Shown: one piece after another, positions 52,735 through 62,646 of the stretch
Position numbering within the stretch: the stretch's first letter is position 1
Layout: each line of letters begins with the position of its first letter
Source: an uncultured Neokomagataea sp.
Lineage (GTDB): Bacteria; Pseudomonadota; Alphaproteobacteria; Acetobacterales; Acetobacteraceae
Assembly: GCF_946476835.1 (NCBI RefSeq)
Contig: NZ_CAMKWA010000003.1
Coordinates: 62,001-126,000 of the forward strand
Direction: 5' to 3'
DNA length: 64,000 nucleotides
Notes under the pieces: generated by a model
Database searches by the model: none
The model's input: only the letters and a program-made list of their open reading frames with translations
What the model was told of the DNA's origin: nothing
Translations under genes and position numbers: made by a program

Positions 52735-52748
52735 TTGATGAATATCAA
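52735..52748. promoter_or_regulatory. Perfect FNR/ANR-type box between hemF and mtnP
   Basis: TTGATGAATATCAA matches TTGAT-N4-ATCAA exactly. It is centred about 78 bp before the mtnP start and about 183 bp before the hemF start. Oxygen-dependent control of hemF is the more sensible link. Confidence 0.65.
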
Positions 52749-52819
52749 TCAAGGCTTGCGGAAGTGTTGAGGCTGTGGTCCTCAATGCGGATAATCTTTG
52801 TAGGATAAAGGATAACGGG

Positions 52820-53698
52820 ATGTCTGACGTTCAGCCGGTGATCGGCGTTATTGGTGGTTCGGGCCTGTACGACATTGATGGTTTGGAGAACAAAGAGTGG
52901 CGTCGGGTTGAAAGCCCTTGGGGTGAGACGTCTGATGAGCTTTTGTTCGGGACGTTAGATGGCGTTCAGTGCGTTTTCTTGCCGCGCCATGGTCGTGGTC
53001 ATCCAATTCCGCCATCACGTTTGAACTTCCGCGCGAACATTGATGCGCTGAAGCGCGCGGGGGTGACGGATATTTTGTCACTTTCTGCTGTGGGTTCTTT
53101 GAAAGAGGAACTGGAGCCGGGGCGTTTTGTGCTGGTTGATCAGTTTATTGACCGTAGCTTTGCGCGTGAAAAGAGCTTCTTTGAAACGGGCTGTGTTGCG
53201 CATGTGGGCATGGCAGATCCAGTGTCGCATCGTTTGCTAGATGCTCTGGAAAAGGCCGCAACGGGCTTGTCCATTCCGGTGACGCGTGGCGGCACATATA
53301 TCGTGATGGAAGGGCCGCAATTCTCGACGCGTGCTGAGAGTGAACTATACCGTTCATGGGGATGTTCGGTGGTTGGTATGACCAATATGCCGGAAGCGAA
53401 GCTCGCCCGTGAGGCCGAGATGAACTATGCGACGGTTGCGATGGTAACTGATTTTGACTGCTGGCACACGGATCATGATAGCGTCACGGTGGAAGCAGTT
53501 GTGAAGGTGATGCAGGGTAATGCTGCGAATGCACGCCGTTTGGTGAAGGCTGTTATTCCTGAATTGGGTAAAAAGCGCCCGGTTGACCCAACAGCAGAGC
53601 GTGCGTTGGATTTTGCTGTTATTACGGCGCCTGAAAAGCGTGATCCGGCTTTGTTAGCAAAGCTTGATGCTGTGGCTGGTCGTGTTTTGAATAAGTAA
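52820..53698 (+). CDS. mtnP: S-methyl-5'-thioadenosine phosphorylase
   Basis: Phosphorolyses methylthioadenosine to adenine and methylthioribose-1-phosphate in the methionine salvage and polyamine pathways. 292 residues, trimeric purine phosphorylase fold. Phosphate and base motifs visible: IGVIGGSGLYDIDG, LPRHGRGHPIPPSRLNFRANI, YIVMEGPQFSTRAES and MTNMPEAKLAREAEMNYATVAMVTDFDCWH. ATG 52820 has AAAGGA eight bases upstream. No other salvage genes nearby. Confidence 0.96.
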   Translation: MSDVQPVIGVIGGSGLYDIDGLENKEWRRVESPWGETSDELLFGTLDGVQCVFLPRHGRGHPIPPSRLNFRANIDALKRAGVTDILSLSAVGSLKEELEPGRFVLVDQFIDRSFAREKSFFETGCVAHVGMADPVSHRLLDALEKAATGLSIPVTRGGTYIVMEGPQFSTRAESELYRSWGCSVVGMTNMPEAKLAREAEMNYATVAMVTDFDCWHTDHDSVTVEAVVKVMQGNAANARRLVKAVIPELGKKRPVDPTAERALDFAVITAPEKRDPALLAKLDAVAGRVLNK

Positions 53699-53706
53699 GA
53701 GTGCAT

Positions 53707-53733
53707 GTCTGGGCGGTGTTGTGCCGCCCAGAC
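53707..53733. terminator. Hairpin between mtnP and SDR
   Basis: GTCTGGGCGG (53707-53716) and CCGCCCAGAC (53724-53733) form a perfect 10-bp stem with a 7-nt loop between convergent genes. Only a short T-run (GCTTTG) follows, so efficiency is uncertain. Confidence 0.6.
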
Positions 53734-53753
53734 GCTTTGAAGCAAGAGAAAAC

Positions 53754-54494
53754 TTAGAATTCTTGCTTGGTAGGACGCAGGACGATCTCGTTGATGTCCA
53801 CGTCATCAGGTTGTGCGATAGCGTATGCAATGGCGCGCGCTACTGAATCGGACGGGATGGCAATTTGGTAGAACGCTTCGACGTTCTTACGGCTCTCGGC
53901 GTCACCGCTGCCCGATTTGAGCTCTGAGTCTACGGCCCCCGGTTCGATGGATGTGACGCGGAAGGCGCCGCCAGATTCTTGGCGCAAACCATCACTGATG
54001 GCGCGTACGGCGAACTTCGTACCGGAATAGACTGTGCCACCGGGTGCAAAGACTTTGATGCCAGCAACAGATGAGAGGTTAATGATATGACCGCTTTGTT
54101 GTTTGGTGAAGATCGGTAATGCTGCAGCGATGCCGTAGAGAACACCTTTGATATTAATATCAATCATGCGGTCCCACTCATCGACCAATGTGTTGGCCAT
54201 AGGGGCGATGGCCATGAGGCCAGCATTATTGATGATTACGTCTAATTTTCCGAAGTCTGCAACAACGCTATCCACTGTTGTTTGCACGGCTTCACGGCTT
54301 GTGACGTCTAGAGTGTATGCGCGTGCGTCAAAGCCTTTTGCTGTGAGGTCACTGACAATGGCATCCAACTTGTCACGGCGGCGTGCTGCGAGGGCGACGC
54401 GAGCGCCAAGCTGTGCAAGGTGACGGGCGGTCGCTTCGCCAAGGCCGCTGCTGCCGCCAGTGATGAGGACGACTTTTCCAGCAATATTATCCAT
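53754..54494 (-). CDS. Short-chain dehydrogenase/reductase
   Basis: A 246-residue classical SDR oxidoreductase. Cofactor motif TGxxxGxG is ITGGSSGLGEATARHL near residue 12; NNAG is IINNAGLMAIAPM; the catalytic Ser-Tyr-Lys are in LSSVAGIKVFAPGGTVYSGTKFAVRA (YxxxK). Preference for NADP is suggested by AARRRDKL after strand 2. Such enzymes reduce varied carbonyls; in acetic acid bacteria polyol and ketone reductases are frequent. Substrate not assignable. The frame is open much further upstream, but ATG 54494 gives the family N-terminus. Confidence 0.93.
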   Translation of the reverse strand: MDNIAGKVVLITGGSSGLGEATARHLAQLGARVALAARRRDKLDAIVSDLTAKGFDARAYTLDVTSREAVQTTVDSVVADFGKLDVIINNAGLMAIAPMANTLVDEWDRMIDINIKGVLYGIAAALPIFTKQQSGHIINLSSVAGIKVFAPGGTVYSGTKFAVRAISDGLRQESGGAFRVTSIEPGAVDSELKSGSGDAESRKNVEAFYQIAIPSDSVARAIAYAIAQPDDVDINEIVLRPTKQEF

Positions 54495-54600
54495 GGTGAA
54501 TACACTCTTTCTGATAAGGCTTAAGTGGGTTCCAGTAAGGTAGGTGGTGCGGGTGAGCGGAACCTGCAAGTTGGGGCAGTAAGGTAAATGGATTGAGGCT

Positions 54601-54795
54601 ATGACAAATGTGGTGAATCTGCGCCGTGAGCGGAAGCGGCGTTTGCGTGAAGAAGATGTGAAAAAAGCTGACGCCAATCGTTTGTTTTATGGGCGTAGTC
54701 GCAGTGAAAAACAGCTGTCTTCCTTGGAAAAAGAACGTTTTTCTAAGATGATGGATGGCAAAAAGTGTGACGACTCTGACGGTGCATCATCTTGA
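54601..54795 (+). CDS. DUF4169 family protein
   Basis: A 64-residue, highly basic protein. VVNLRRERKRRLREEDVKK and ANRLFYGRSRSEKQLSS match the small alphaproteobacterial DUF4169 family (NLR-RKxx..AxxNRxxFGRTKxEK). Function unknown; charge suggests nucleic acid or ribosome contact. The stop codon overlaps the -35 element proposed for groESL. Confidence 0.8.
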   Translation: MTNVVNLRRERKRRLREEDVKKADANRLFYGRSRSEKQLSSLEKERFSKMMDGKKCDDSDGASS

Positions 54796-54820
54796 CTTTT
54801 TAGGGGGAAAACACTACCTC
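54792..54820 (+). promoter_or_regulatory. Predicted groESL promoter
   Basis: TTGACT (54792-54797), 17-bp spacer, TACCTC (54815-54820). The -10 is weak, but the start point would fall inside the CIRCE element, the usual repressor geometry. Confidence 0.5.
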
Positions 54821-54821
54821 T

Positions 54822-54848
54822 TTAGCACTCCTCAATGGGGAGTGCTAA
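54822..54848. promoter_or_regulatory. CIRCE element (HrcA operator)
   Basis: TTAGCACTC-N9-GAGTGCTAA, a perfect match to the CIRCE consensus, 76 bp before groES. HrcA repressor binds it at normal temperature; heat releases it. HrcA itself is not in the window. Confidence 0.97.
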
Positions 54849-54923
54849 CAGCGCTGCTATTATTGAGCGCGTAACCTGTCGCGTCGCTTCTTTTTTAGGG
54901 CGTGGCTTAAACTGGAGAGATCC

Positions 54924-55214
54924 ATGACGACATTTCGTCCCCTGCACGACCGTGTTGTGGTTCGTCGCCTGACCAGCGCAGAAAAGACCGTTGGTGGCAT
55001 CATTATCCCTGATACAGCACAAGATAAGCCGACCGAAGGTGAAGTCGTTTCAGCTGGTCCGGGTGCTCGTAACGAGCAAGGCCAGATTGTGGCTCTTGAC
55101 GTTAAGGCTGGTGACAAGGTGCTGTTCGGTAAGTGGTCCGGCACTGAGGTGAAGATCGACGGTGAAGACCTGCTGATCATGAAAGAAAGCGACATCATGG
55201 GTGTGATCGGCTGA
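54924..55214 (+). CDS. groES: Co-chaperonin GroES
   Basis: A 96-residue heptameric lid of the GroEL folding chamber. [13 protein letters not shown], the mobile loop [17 protein letters not shown] and the C-terminal [14 protein letters not shown] are standard. GGAGAGA lies before the ATG. First gene of the groES-groEL operon behind the CIRCE element. Confidence 0.99.
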   Translation: MTTFRPLHDRVVVRRLTSAEKTVGGIIIPDTAQDKPTEGEVVSAGPGARNEQGQIVALDVKAGDKVLFGKWSGTEVKIDGEDLLIMKESDIMGVIG

Positions 55215-55217
55215 TAG

Positions 55218-56906
<1,689 letters not shown>

Positions 56907-56960
56907 TCCATGGAACACCGGCTCCTTTTGGGGCCGGGCCCGTTTGAATGAGTTGACGAG

Positions 56961-56999
56961 ACCGCCCCACAGGCTTCCTGTGGGGCGGTTTTGTTTTTT
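56961..56999 (+). terminator. Strong terminator of groESL
   Basis: ACCGCCCCACAGG (56961-56973) pairs perfectly with CCTGTGGGGCGGT (56977-56989), loop 3 nt, followed by T-rich TTTGTTTTTT. Confidence 0.97.
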
Positions 57000-57008
57000 G
57001 GGGGGAAT

Positions 57009-57362
57009 ATGAGCGTTCAGTTTTTTCTTAAGGCAGCAATTTCAGGTGTGCTGATTGCTTTGGCCTCGACTATGGCGAAGCGTTATCCTGGTATTGGGGC
57101 TTTGGTGGCTTCTTTGCCGTTAGTGTCGGTTATGGGCATGATTTGGCTCTGGGTTGAGAAGCCTGATGTAGACAATATGGCGGCTCATGCTGGGGCGACA
57201 TTTTGGTATGTGTTGCCGTCTTTGCCGATGTTTTTGGTTATCCCGTTTTTACTGCGCAGTGGTGTTGGGTTCTGGCTATCGCTGTTTTTGGGCTGTGCGT
57301 TGACTGTGGTTCTTTATACGGGTGTTACGTGGTTGGGGCCGCGCTTTGGTCTGCGTTTATAA
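57009..57362 (+). CDS. DUF3147 family membrane protein
   Basis: A 117-residue integral membrane protein with about four helices. VQFFLKAAISGVLIALASTMAKRYPGIGALVASLPLVS matches the DUF3147 family, small inner-membrane proteins of unknown function. ATG 57009 follows GGGGG. It starts 10 bp after the groESL terminator, so readthrough of that terminator may be its source of transcription. Confidence 0.82.
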   Translation: MSVQFFLKAAISGVLIALASTMAKRYPGIGALVASLPLVSVMGMIWLWVEKPDVDNMAAHAGATFWYVLPSLPMFLVIPFLLRSGVGFWLSLFLGCALTVVLYTGVTWLGPRFGLRL

Positions 57363-57955
57363 GGATACCATGCACGGTGTTGTGAGCGCTGCGGCGGGGT
57401 ATGCTTTGGGCCTGCGTGTGGATAGTAGCTATCTCTGATAGCTCGGCGTTGTGAGATTAAATACGCGTAGTGGGTATTGGCGTGAGGTCATAATGGGGCG
57501 GTTGGCGTCATATAAGATGCCTACTTATGAGGCGCTGTTAGTGGTGCTTACCGTAAGATGAAGTGTTTTTGCTTTATAAAAAGGCATGGCCTGCTTGTGT
57601 GGGTAATGATGTGAGAGGAGGAGTTTAAAATGGTTTTTGTGGGAAGATAAACAAGCTTGGATTTTTTATGAGAATATAAGAGCGGCTGACGGTTTTGGTT
57701 GTGATATCGCGTGATTTGCACGTTTTTGAAAACCTATAGACATCTCCGTATTGGGTGCTGAAGCGCCTGTGATTGCATTTTGAGCATGTGAGTTCCAGAT
57801 ATGTTTTGGAGTGTACTGGCGTAATTATTTTCCGAATGAATGTGTAGATAATTATAATATAATATGAATTTATTTTTTTTATTTTATTCGCTTTTAATTG
57901 ATCGAAATATACGACTTAATTCCAAGCTTATTGCGCCTAATGGACGGTGTTTGAT
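57363..57955. other. AT-rich gap without recognisable genes
   Basis: A 593-bp stretch with no convincing gene or RNA. It holds a 7-bp perfect hairpin (AGCTATC/GATAGCT, 57427-57443). It also holds a strong ribosome-site-like sequence, GAGAGGAGGAG (57613-57623), before a six-codon mini-ORF (57630-57650), which may be the fossil start of a lost gene. The last 150 bp are very AT-rich and probably promote the secreted protein gene that follows. Confidence 0.6.
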
Positions 57956-58846
57956 ATGAAAAAGTTTCTTGGAAAGATAAGCATTATTTTGGGGCTTTTC
58001 CCGAGCCTATGTTGGGCTGGTGGGCAAGAAAACATTGTTGTGCGGGGCGTGAACTCGACTGTTCTTGAGAAGAATATTACGAAAGAGATTTATGTTCAGC
58101 GGGTTGGGCATATCCCTAAGTGGAGCGGGCGTATTTGTCTGAATATTTTGGGGCTTAATGATACGTTTAAGGCCTCTATTGTACATAAAATGAAAAGTAT
58201 CGGGCAGGGTCTATCACTGGATGTGAGTGATACATGCTCGGTTGGGAATGTCTTCATACTTTTTACAGATCAATCTGATGATGTTGCGCGTCAAATAGAG
58301 CAAAAAAACCCTTCTATGTTTCGGGGTTTGGATGCAGAGCCGCAGTTTAAAGAGACGTTGGGTGATCCAACGGATGAGGAGAAAAAAGCATTTTTACAAA
58401 GTCGTGCGGTGCGGTGGCTGACGTCTTCGGCATTTCGAAGCCATGATAATATGCCGCCTTTAATGATATCGACACCTTTGGGGCCGATACAGGCTGTGCA
58501 GGAAGATGATCCGTCTATGTTGCATGATACGGCACGGCGCGATTTTACATTGTCGATCATTATTGTGGATATTAATCGGATCAAAGATGAGCCGTGGGGC
58601 ATGTTGTCTGATCTGATCACTTTAGTGGCCTATATGGGGCCCAACCTCTCTGCGCACTATGATGATATGACTTTATTGGGGGTTAATAATGGCCCCGTTT
58701 TACAAGGGCCGACAGGATATATGACGCCGTATGATAAGGGTTTATTGGCGGCGTTGTATAATATGGATGGGGCCACGGATGCGCGTGAAGGCGTGAGTTA
58801 TATGGCGGATAAAGTCTGGGAAAATATCCGTGCGCATGCGCCGTAA
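57956..58846 (+). CDS. Secreted hypothetical protein
   Basis: About 296 residues. Signal peptide MKKFLGKISIILGLFPSLCWA with cleavage after CWA. The mature part has WSGRICLNILGLNDTF, a Cys-containing SDTCSVGNVFILFTDQSDD, then SRAVRWLTSSAFRSHD and DLITLVAYMGPN. From memory this arrangement (xRICxxxxGL..., VxxxxTD, V-R-x-W) recalls a family of secreted alphaproteobacterial proteins of unknown function seen in sphingomonads; I give no function. ATG 57956 is preferred; GTG 57947 is in frame. The two Cys may form a disulfide. Confidence 0.7.
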   Translation: MKKFLGKISIILGLFPSLCWAGGQENIVVRGVNSTVLEKNITKEIYVQRVGHIPKWSGRICLNILGLNDTFKASIVHKMKSIGQGLSLDVSDTCSVGNVFILFTDQSDDVARQIEQKNPSMFRGLDAEPQFKETLGDPTDEEKKAFLQSRAVRWLTSSAFRSHDNMPPLMISTPLGPIQAVQEDDPSMLHDTARRDFTLSIIIVDINRIKDEPWGMLSDLITLVAYMGPNLSAHYDDMTLLGVNNGPVLQGPTGYMTPYDKGLLAALYNMDGATDAREGVSYMADKVWENIRAHAP

Positions 58847-58907
58847 GAATATAGTGTGTTTATGAGGGGAGCTCCGAAAGCCGGTATGGCAGTCGGTTGT
58901 ATTGATT

Positions 58908-58932
58908 GTTCATCCCGGCATGCGGGATGAAC
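58908..58932. repeat. Perfect inverted repeat after dadA
   Basis: GTTCATCCCG (58908-58917) and CGGGATGAAC (58923-58932) pair with a 5-nt loop (GCATG), 22 bp past the dadA stop between convergent genes. There is no T-run on either strand. Confidence 0.65.
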
Positions 58933-58953
58933 GTAGTGATTGGGTTTCGGTGA

Positions 58954-60207
58954 TTATTTGTACCGGTCCAAAGAGAGATCAAGCGAGGGAATATCGGTCT
59001 GACGGCCAGAAATTTGATCGGAGACGATTTTGCCGGAACCTGCGGCCATGGTCCAACCGAGTGTGCCATGCCCAGTGTTGAGCCAAAGATTTTTGTAACG
59101 TGGAGCACGGCCGACGATTGGGGTACCATCTGGCGTGCAGGGGCGTAGGCCGGTCCAGTACTGTGCAGAGGAGAGGTCCCCGCCGCCATACATTTCGTTG
59201 AAGGAGAGTTCTAGTGTTTCGCGGCGGTCTGGGCTGAGGCGCAGGCGATAGCCGGTGAGTTCGGCCGTGCCGCCGATGCGGATGCGGTCCCCAAGGCGTG
59301 TGATGGCGACTTTATAGGTTTCGTCATTCACGGTGGAGGTGGGGGCGCGGCTTTCATCCGTGATAGGCATGGTGAGGGAGTAGCCCTTCACCGGGTAGAT
59401 CGGCAGGCGCAGTTCGAGGGGCTTGAGGAAGCGTGCGGAATAGCTGCCTAGTGCGAGGATGTAGCGGTCTGCGGTGAGGCGGCCAGCGCTTGTGCGGATG
59501 CCGAAGATGCTGTCATCTGCGGCCTCAATAGCCTCAACACGTGTGGAGAAACGGAATTTCACGCCTTTCTCTGCTGCCATAGCGGCGAGGCGACGGGTGA
59601 ATAGGTGGGCATCACCAGTTTGGTCGCCGGGGAGGTAGAGGCCGCCTTGGAGGCGCTGGCGGGCATGGGCCAGGCCGGGTTCACGCGCGATGATTTCATC
59701 GACGTTTAAGAGTTTATGGTCAATGCCGCTTTCTGCGAGCAGGCGCATGTCTTCGGCGGCGTGCTCAACCTGTGCTGCGGTACGGAAAAGCTGGATGAGG
59801 CCCTTTTGTTCACCGTCATAGGTGATGCCAGTTTCGGCGCGGAGGGTATCCATCCGATCTCGTGCATATTCGGCGATGCGCAGCATGCGGCCTTTATTGA
59901 TATCGTAGGCTTTTTCCGTGCAGTTGGCGAGGAGCTCGCCCATGAAGCGGAACATAGCCGTGTCGATACGAGGGCGAACGACGAGAGGGCTGTGGCGACT
60001 CATCATCCATTTAGCCGCTTTGAAGGGCAGGCCAGGCATGGCCCATGGTGTGGAGTAGCCCGGAGAAATCTGGCCAGCATTCGCGAAGGATGTTTCCAAG
60101 CCGACGCCTGGTTGACGGTCAATCACTTCGACCTCATGGCCTTCTTGGGCCAAATACCATGCGGTGGTGACGCCGATAACACCTGCGCCCAGAATGATGA
60201 TCTTCAT
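58954..60207 (-). CDS. dadA: D-amino acid dehydrogenase
   Basis: FAD-dependent dehydrogenase, 417 residues, oxidising D-amino acids to 2-oxo acids and passing electrons to the quinone pool at the inner membrane. The FAD motif is IIILGAGVIGVTTAWYLA at the N-terminus; LETSFANAGQISPGYSTPWAMPG and the later QYWTGLRPCTPDGTPIVGRAP and GHGTLGWTMAAGSG are DadA hallmarks. ATG 60207 has GGAGAGG upstream. It stands alone, without the dadX racemase seen in enterics. Confidence 0.95.
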   Translation of the reverse strand: MKIIILGAGVIGVTTAWYLAQEGHEVEVIDRQPGVGLETSFANAGQISPGYSTPWAMPGLPFKAAKWMMSRHSPLVVRPRIDTAMFRFMGELLANCTEKAYDINKGRMLRIAEYARDRMDTLRAETGITYDGEQKGLIQLFRTAAQVEHAAEDMRLLAESGIDHKLLNVDEIIAREPGLAHARQRLQGGLYLPGDQTGDAHLFTRRLAAMAAEKGVKFRFSTRVEAIEAADDSIFGIRTSAGRLTADRYILALGSYSARFLKPLELRLPIYPVKGYSLTMPITDESRAPTSTVNDETYKVAITRLGDRIRIGGTAELTGYRLRLSPDRRETLELSFNEMYGGGDLSSAQYWTGLRPCTPDGTPIVGRAPRYKNLWLNTGHGTLGWTMAAGSGKIVSDQISGRQTDIPSLDLSLDRYK

Positions 60208-60346
60208 GTCTGCCTCTCCAATCGATCCGCAACCGAATTAAAATAATGTCCGGTTATATCGACTCGTTTTGATGGCGTGAAGATCAGCACCATGAGGGTG
60301 GGTTGTCTAGCCCCTGTGTCAAAGCGTGTTTGGGTACGGTGTGTGA

Positions 60347-60381
60347 TAAAAAAGCCCGGCACAACAGGAGTTGGCCGGGCT
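60347..60381 (-). terminator. Terminator of ferredoxin-NADP reductase gene
   Basis: On the minus strand AGCCCGGC pairs with GCCGGGCT (60374-60381 and 60353-60360) and ends in a run of T (AAAAAA at 60347-60352 on the plus strand). It lies 31 bp past the stop. Confidence 0.92.
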
Positions 60382-60411
60382 CGTTTGCTGACTGAATGCC
60401 AGAAAAATTGA

Positions 60412-61446
60412 TCAGCCGGGCGTGCCCTTGCTGGTGGAGTATTCAAAGTGCAGGGCTGTTTCTGGGTGCACGATGGGGTGGATGGCGTGTGCAGCCATAG
60501 CCCCTTCGGAGAAGCCTTGGAGAATAAGTTTCAGCTTGCCAGGGTAGGTGGCAACGTCTCCGATGGCAAAAATGCCGGGTGTGCTGGTTTCTAGAGAGGC
60601 CGGAGCAACGGGAATGGTGTTGCGCTGGGTATCGATCCCCCAAAGGGCGACGGGGCCTAGATCGGTGGACAGACCATAGAATGGCAGGAGGGTATCGGCT
60701 TCTAGCTTGCGTGTTTCTCCGGACATGGTGGAGACTTCAACGGCGCTGAGTTGGCCGTTATCACCATGCAGGGCATGGAGTTGATATGGCACGACTTTTT
60801 CGATCTTGCCTGCGCTGATTTGCGCTTCAATGCGTGAGAGGGTTTCTGGCGCGCCACGGAAGCGGTCACGGCGGTGAAGGAGATAGACGTGTTCTGCGAT
60901 GTCCGAGAGAGACAAGGCCCAATCGAGTGCGGAGTCACCACCACCAGCAACGACGATGCGTTTGCCTGCGAAGTCAGCACGTTTTTTGACGTAATATTGG
61001 ACGGAGCCTGTGCGTTCAAACGTTTCTAGATCGGCCAATGGTGGGCGGTTGGGGCCGAATGCGCCTGCGCCAGCTGCGATGATGACGGCTTTGGCGTGAA
61101 TGGTATCGCCACGACCTGTTTTGAGCGTGAAGTCTCCACGTGTGCCAGTGAGGGCTTCAACGCGTGAGCCAAGGAGGCGTGGGACATTGAAGGGCGCAAT
61201 TTGTTGCTCAAGCGCTTCGATTAACGCGCCGCCTTCGATCGCGGGGTGTGCCGGAATGTCGTAAATCGGCTTTTCCGGGTACAGGGCCGCGCATTGACCG
61301 CCGACGCTATCGAGGGCGTCGATCAGTACGCTTTGCAGTTTCAGCATGCCGCATTCGAAAGCGGCAAACAGGGCTGTTGGGCCTGCGCCGACGATGGCGA
61401 CGTCGGTATGGAGGGTTTGAGATGCTGTCGTCATATCTTCCGTCAT
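60412..61446 (-). CDS. Ferredoxin--NADP(+) reductase, thioredoxin-reductase-like type
   Basis: A two-domain flavoprotein of about 344 residues, of the YumC-type ferredoxin/flavodoxin NADP reductases. FAD motif is VAIVGAGPTALFAAF, followed by LDSVGGQCAALYPEKPIYDIPA. The NADPH domain has RIVVAGGGDSALDWALSL and later LLHRRDRFRG; the C-terminal FAD contact is IFAIGDVATYPGKLKLILQGFSEGA. It lacks the CxxC redox pair of thioredoxin reductases. ATG 61446 is taken; ATG 61434 is also possible. Its start is only 33 bp from the divergent glycosyltransferase start. Confidence 0.9.
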   Translation of the reverse strand: MTEDMTTASQTLHTDVAIVGAGPTALFAAFECGMLKLQSVLIDALDSVGGQCAALYPEKPIYDIPAHPAIEGGALIEALEQQIAPFNVPRLLGSRVEALTGTRGDFTLKTGRGDTIHAKAVIIAAGAGAFGPNRPPLADLETFERTGSVQYYVKKRADFAGKRIVVAGGGDSALDWALSLSDIAEHVYLLHRRDRFRGAPETLSRIEAQISAGKIEKVVPYQLHALHGDNGQLSAVEVSTMSGETRKLEADTLLPFYGLSTDLGPVALWGIDTQRNTIPVAPASLETSTPGIFAIGDVATYPGKLKLILQGFSEGAMAAHAIHPIVHPETALHFEYSTSKGTPG

Positions 61447-61479
61447 AGGCGTTTTACGCGTGATGGGGTAGATGGGGGT

Positions 61480-62565
61480 ATGCGTTGTGCTTTTGTAATT
61501 CAGCATATTAATGCCCTTGGTGGAACAGAACGTTCAGCTTGTGCCGTGATGAATGGTTTGGCCCGGCGGGGAGAGGCTGTTCATTTGATCGAGCTGGTTG
61601 GGCGAGGGGATTCGACGTATCCGCTCGAATCTTCGGTGGTCGTGACTTCTCTGTTTGAGCGTCCTGTGAAAATTTTTAATGCATGGTTCAGCATTGTGCG
61701 GCGGTTGGCGCGGTATTTGCGTAACAATGCGATTGAGACTTTGGTCATTGTGGAGGCGACACACGCTCTTTATGGCGTAGCGGCAGCGCGATTGGCCGGT
61801 GTGCGTTGTGTTGTGTGGGAGCATTTTAACTATACGGTGACTTTGAACCGCCGAAAGCGTGTTTGGGGGCGGAAAATTGCGGCGCGTTGGGCGGATGATG
61901 TGGTGGTCTTGACGGGGGCTGATGCGGCGTTGTGGCAGCGACATACAGCGCCCACCGCTTGTGTAACGGTTATTCCGAATATGGCCCCACCTGTGCAGCC
62001 GGGGCGATATGATGCTCAGTCCCGTATGATTCTGACGGCGGGCCGCCTGACGGAGCAAAAGGGGTATGACCTTCTTTTGCAGGCATGGGCGCAGTTGGTT
62101 GAGCGTGATGAAGCGGCCGAATGGTCTTTGTTGATCCGAGGGGATGGGCCGGACAAAGCAGCACTGATGGAGCAAATGGAGGGCCTGCCGCGTGTGGTGT
62201 TGGCGCCCGCGACGGAAGGGATCGCGCAGGATTATGCGCGGGCTGCCTTGTATGTGTGCTCGTCACGCTATGAAGGGCTGCCGATGGTTTTGTTGGAGGC
62301 TGCTGCAGCTGGGGTGCCGATTGTGTCGTTTGATTGTGTGACCGGGCCGGCGGAAATTGTTGAGCAGGATGTGTCGGGGCTTTTGGTGCCGCCGGAGGAT
62401 GTTCCTGCGCTTGTGGAGAGTTTGGCCGCGTTGATGCGGGATGGGGAACGGCGTTCAGAAATGGCTGTGGCGGTAAAGCAGCGTGCGCTGGCTTTTCAAG
62501 AAGGGCCGATTATGGCCCGATGGGGGGTATTATTGGGTGCCGAATGGGGTAGGGAGCGCAGCTAG
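61480..62565 (+). CDS. Family 4 glycosyltransferase
   Basis: A 361-residue GT-B glycosyltransferase. The N-terminal domain opens FVIQHINALGGTERSACAVMNGLA with the acceptor-site GGTE. The donor-binding domain has ILTAGRLTEQKGYDLLLQAWAQL, LLIRGDGPDKAAL and the Glu-rich SSRYEGLPMVLLEAAAAGVPIVSFDCVTGPAEIV. GGGGG precedes ATG 61480. Likely adds a sugar to a cell-surface polysaccharide or lipid. No other glycan genes are adjacent, so the target is unknown. Confidence 0.9.
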   Translation: MRCAFVIQHINALGGTERSACAVMNGLARRGEAVHLIELVGRGDSTYPLESSVVVTSLFERPVKIFNAWFSIVRRLARYLRNNAIETLVIVEATHALYGVAAARLAGVRCVVWEHFNYTVTLNRRKRVWGRKIAARWADDVVVLTGADAALWQRHTAPTACVTVIPNMAPPVQPGRYDAQSRMILTAGRLTEQKGYDLLLQAWAQLVERDEAAEWSLLIRGDGPDKAALMEQMEGLPRVVLAPATEGIAQDYARAALYVCSSRYEGLPMVLLEAAAAGVPIVSFDCVTGPAEIVEQDVSGLLVPPEDVPALVESLAALMRDGERRSEMAVAVKQRALAFQEGPIMARWGVLLGAEWGRERS

Positions 62566-62596
62566 GCTGACCGTGGTGTGAGGAGGGATAGAGTGA

Positions 62597-62626
62597 GGCT
62601 ATGCCAGTTTGTTGTGTGGCATAGCC
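62597..62626. repeat. Inverted repeat between convergent genes
   Basis: GGCTATGCCA (62597-62606) and TGGCATAGCC (62617-62626) form a perfect 10-bp stem with a 10-nt loop in the gap between glycosyltransferase and DUF2147 stops. T-runs are absent, as in several other gaps of this window. Confidence 0.65.
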
Positions 62627-62646
62627 TTAGAGGTGTGTGTGGGTGT

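Noticed and set aside
54822-54848. Inverted repeat before groES considered as a terminator for the DUF4169 gene
   Set aside because: It matches the CIRCE operator exactly and has no T-run.
58908-58932. Perfect stem after dadA considered as an intrinsic terminator
   Set aside because: No T-run on either strand, so it is listed only as an inverted repeat.
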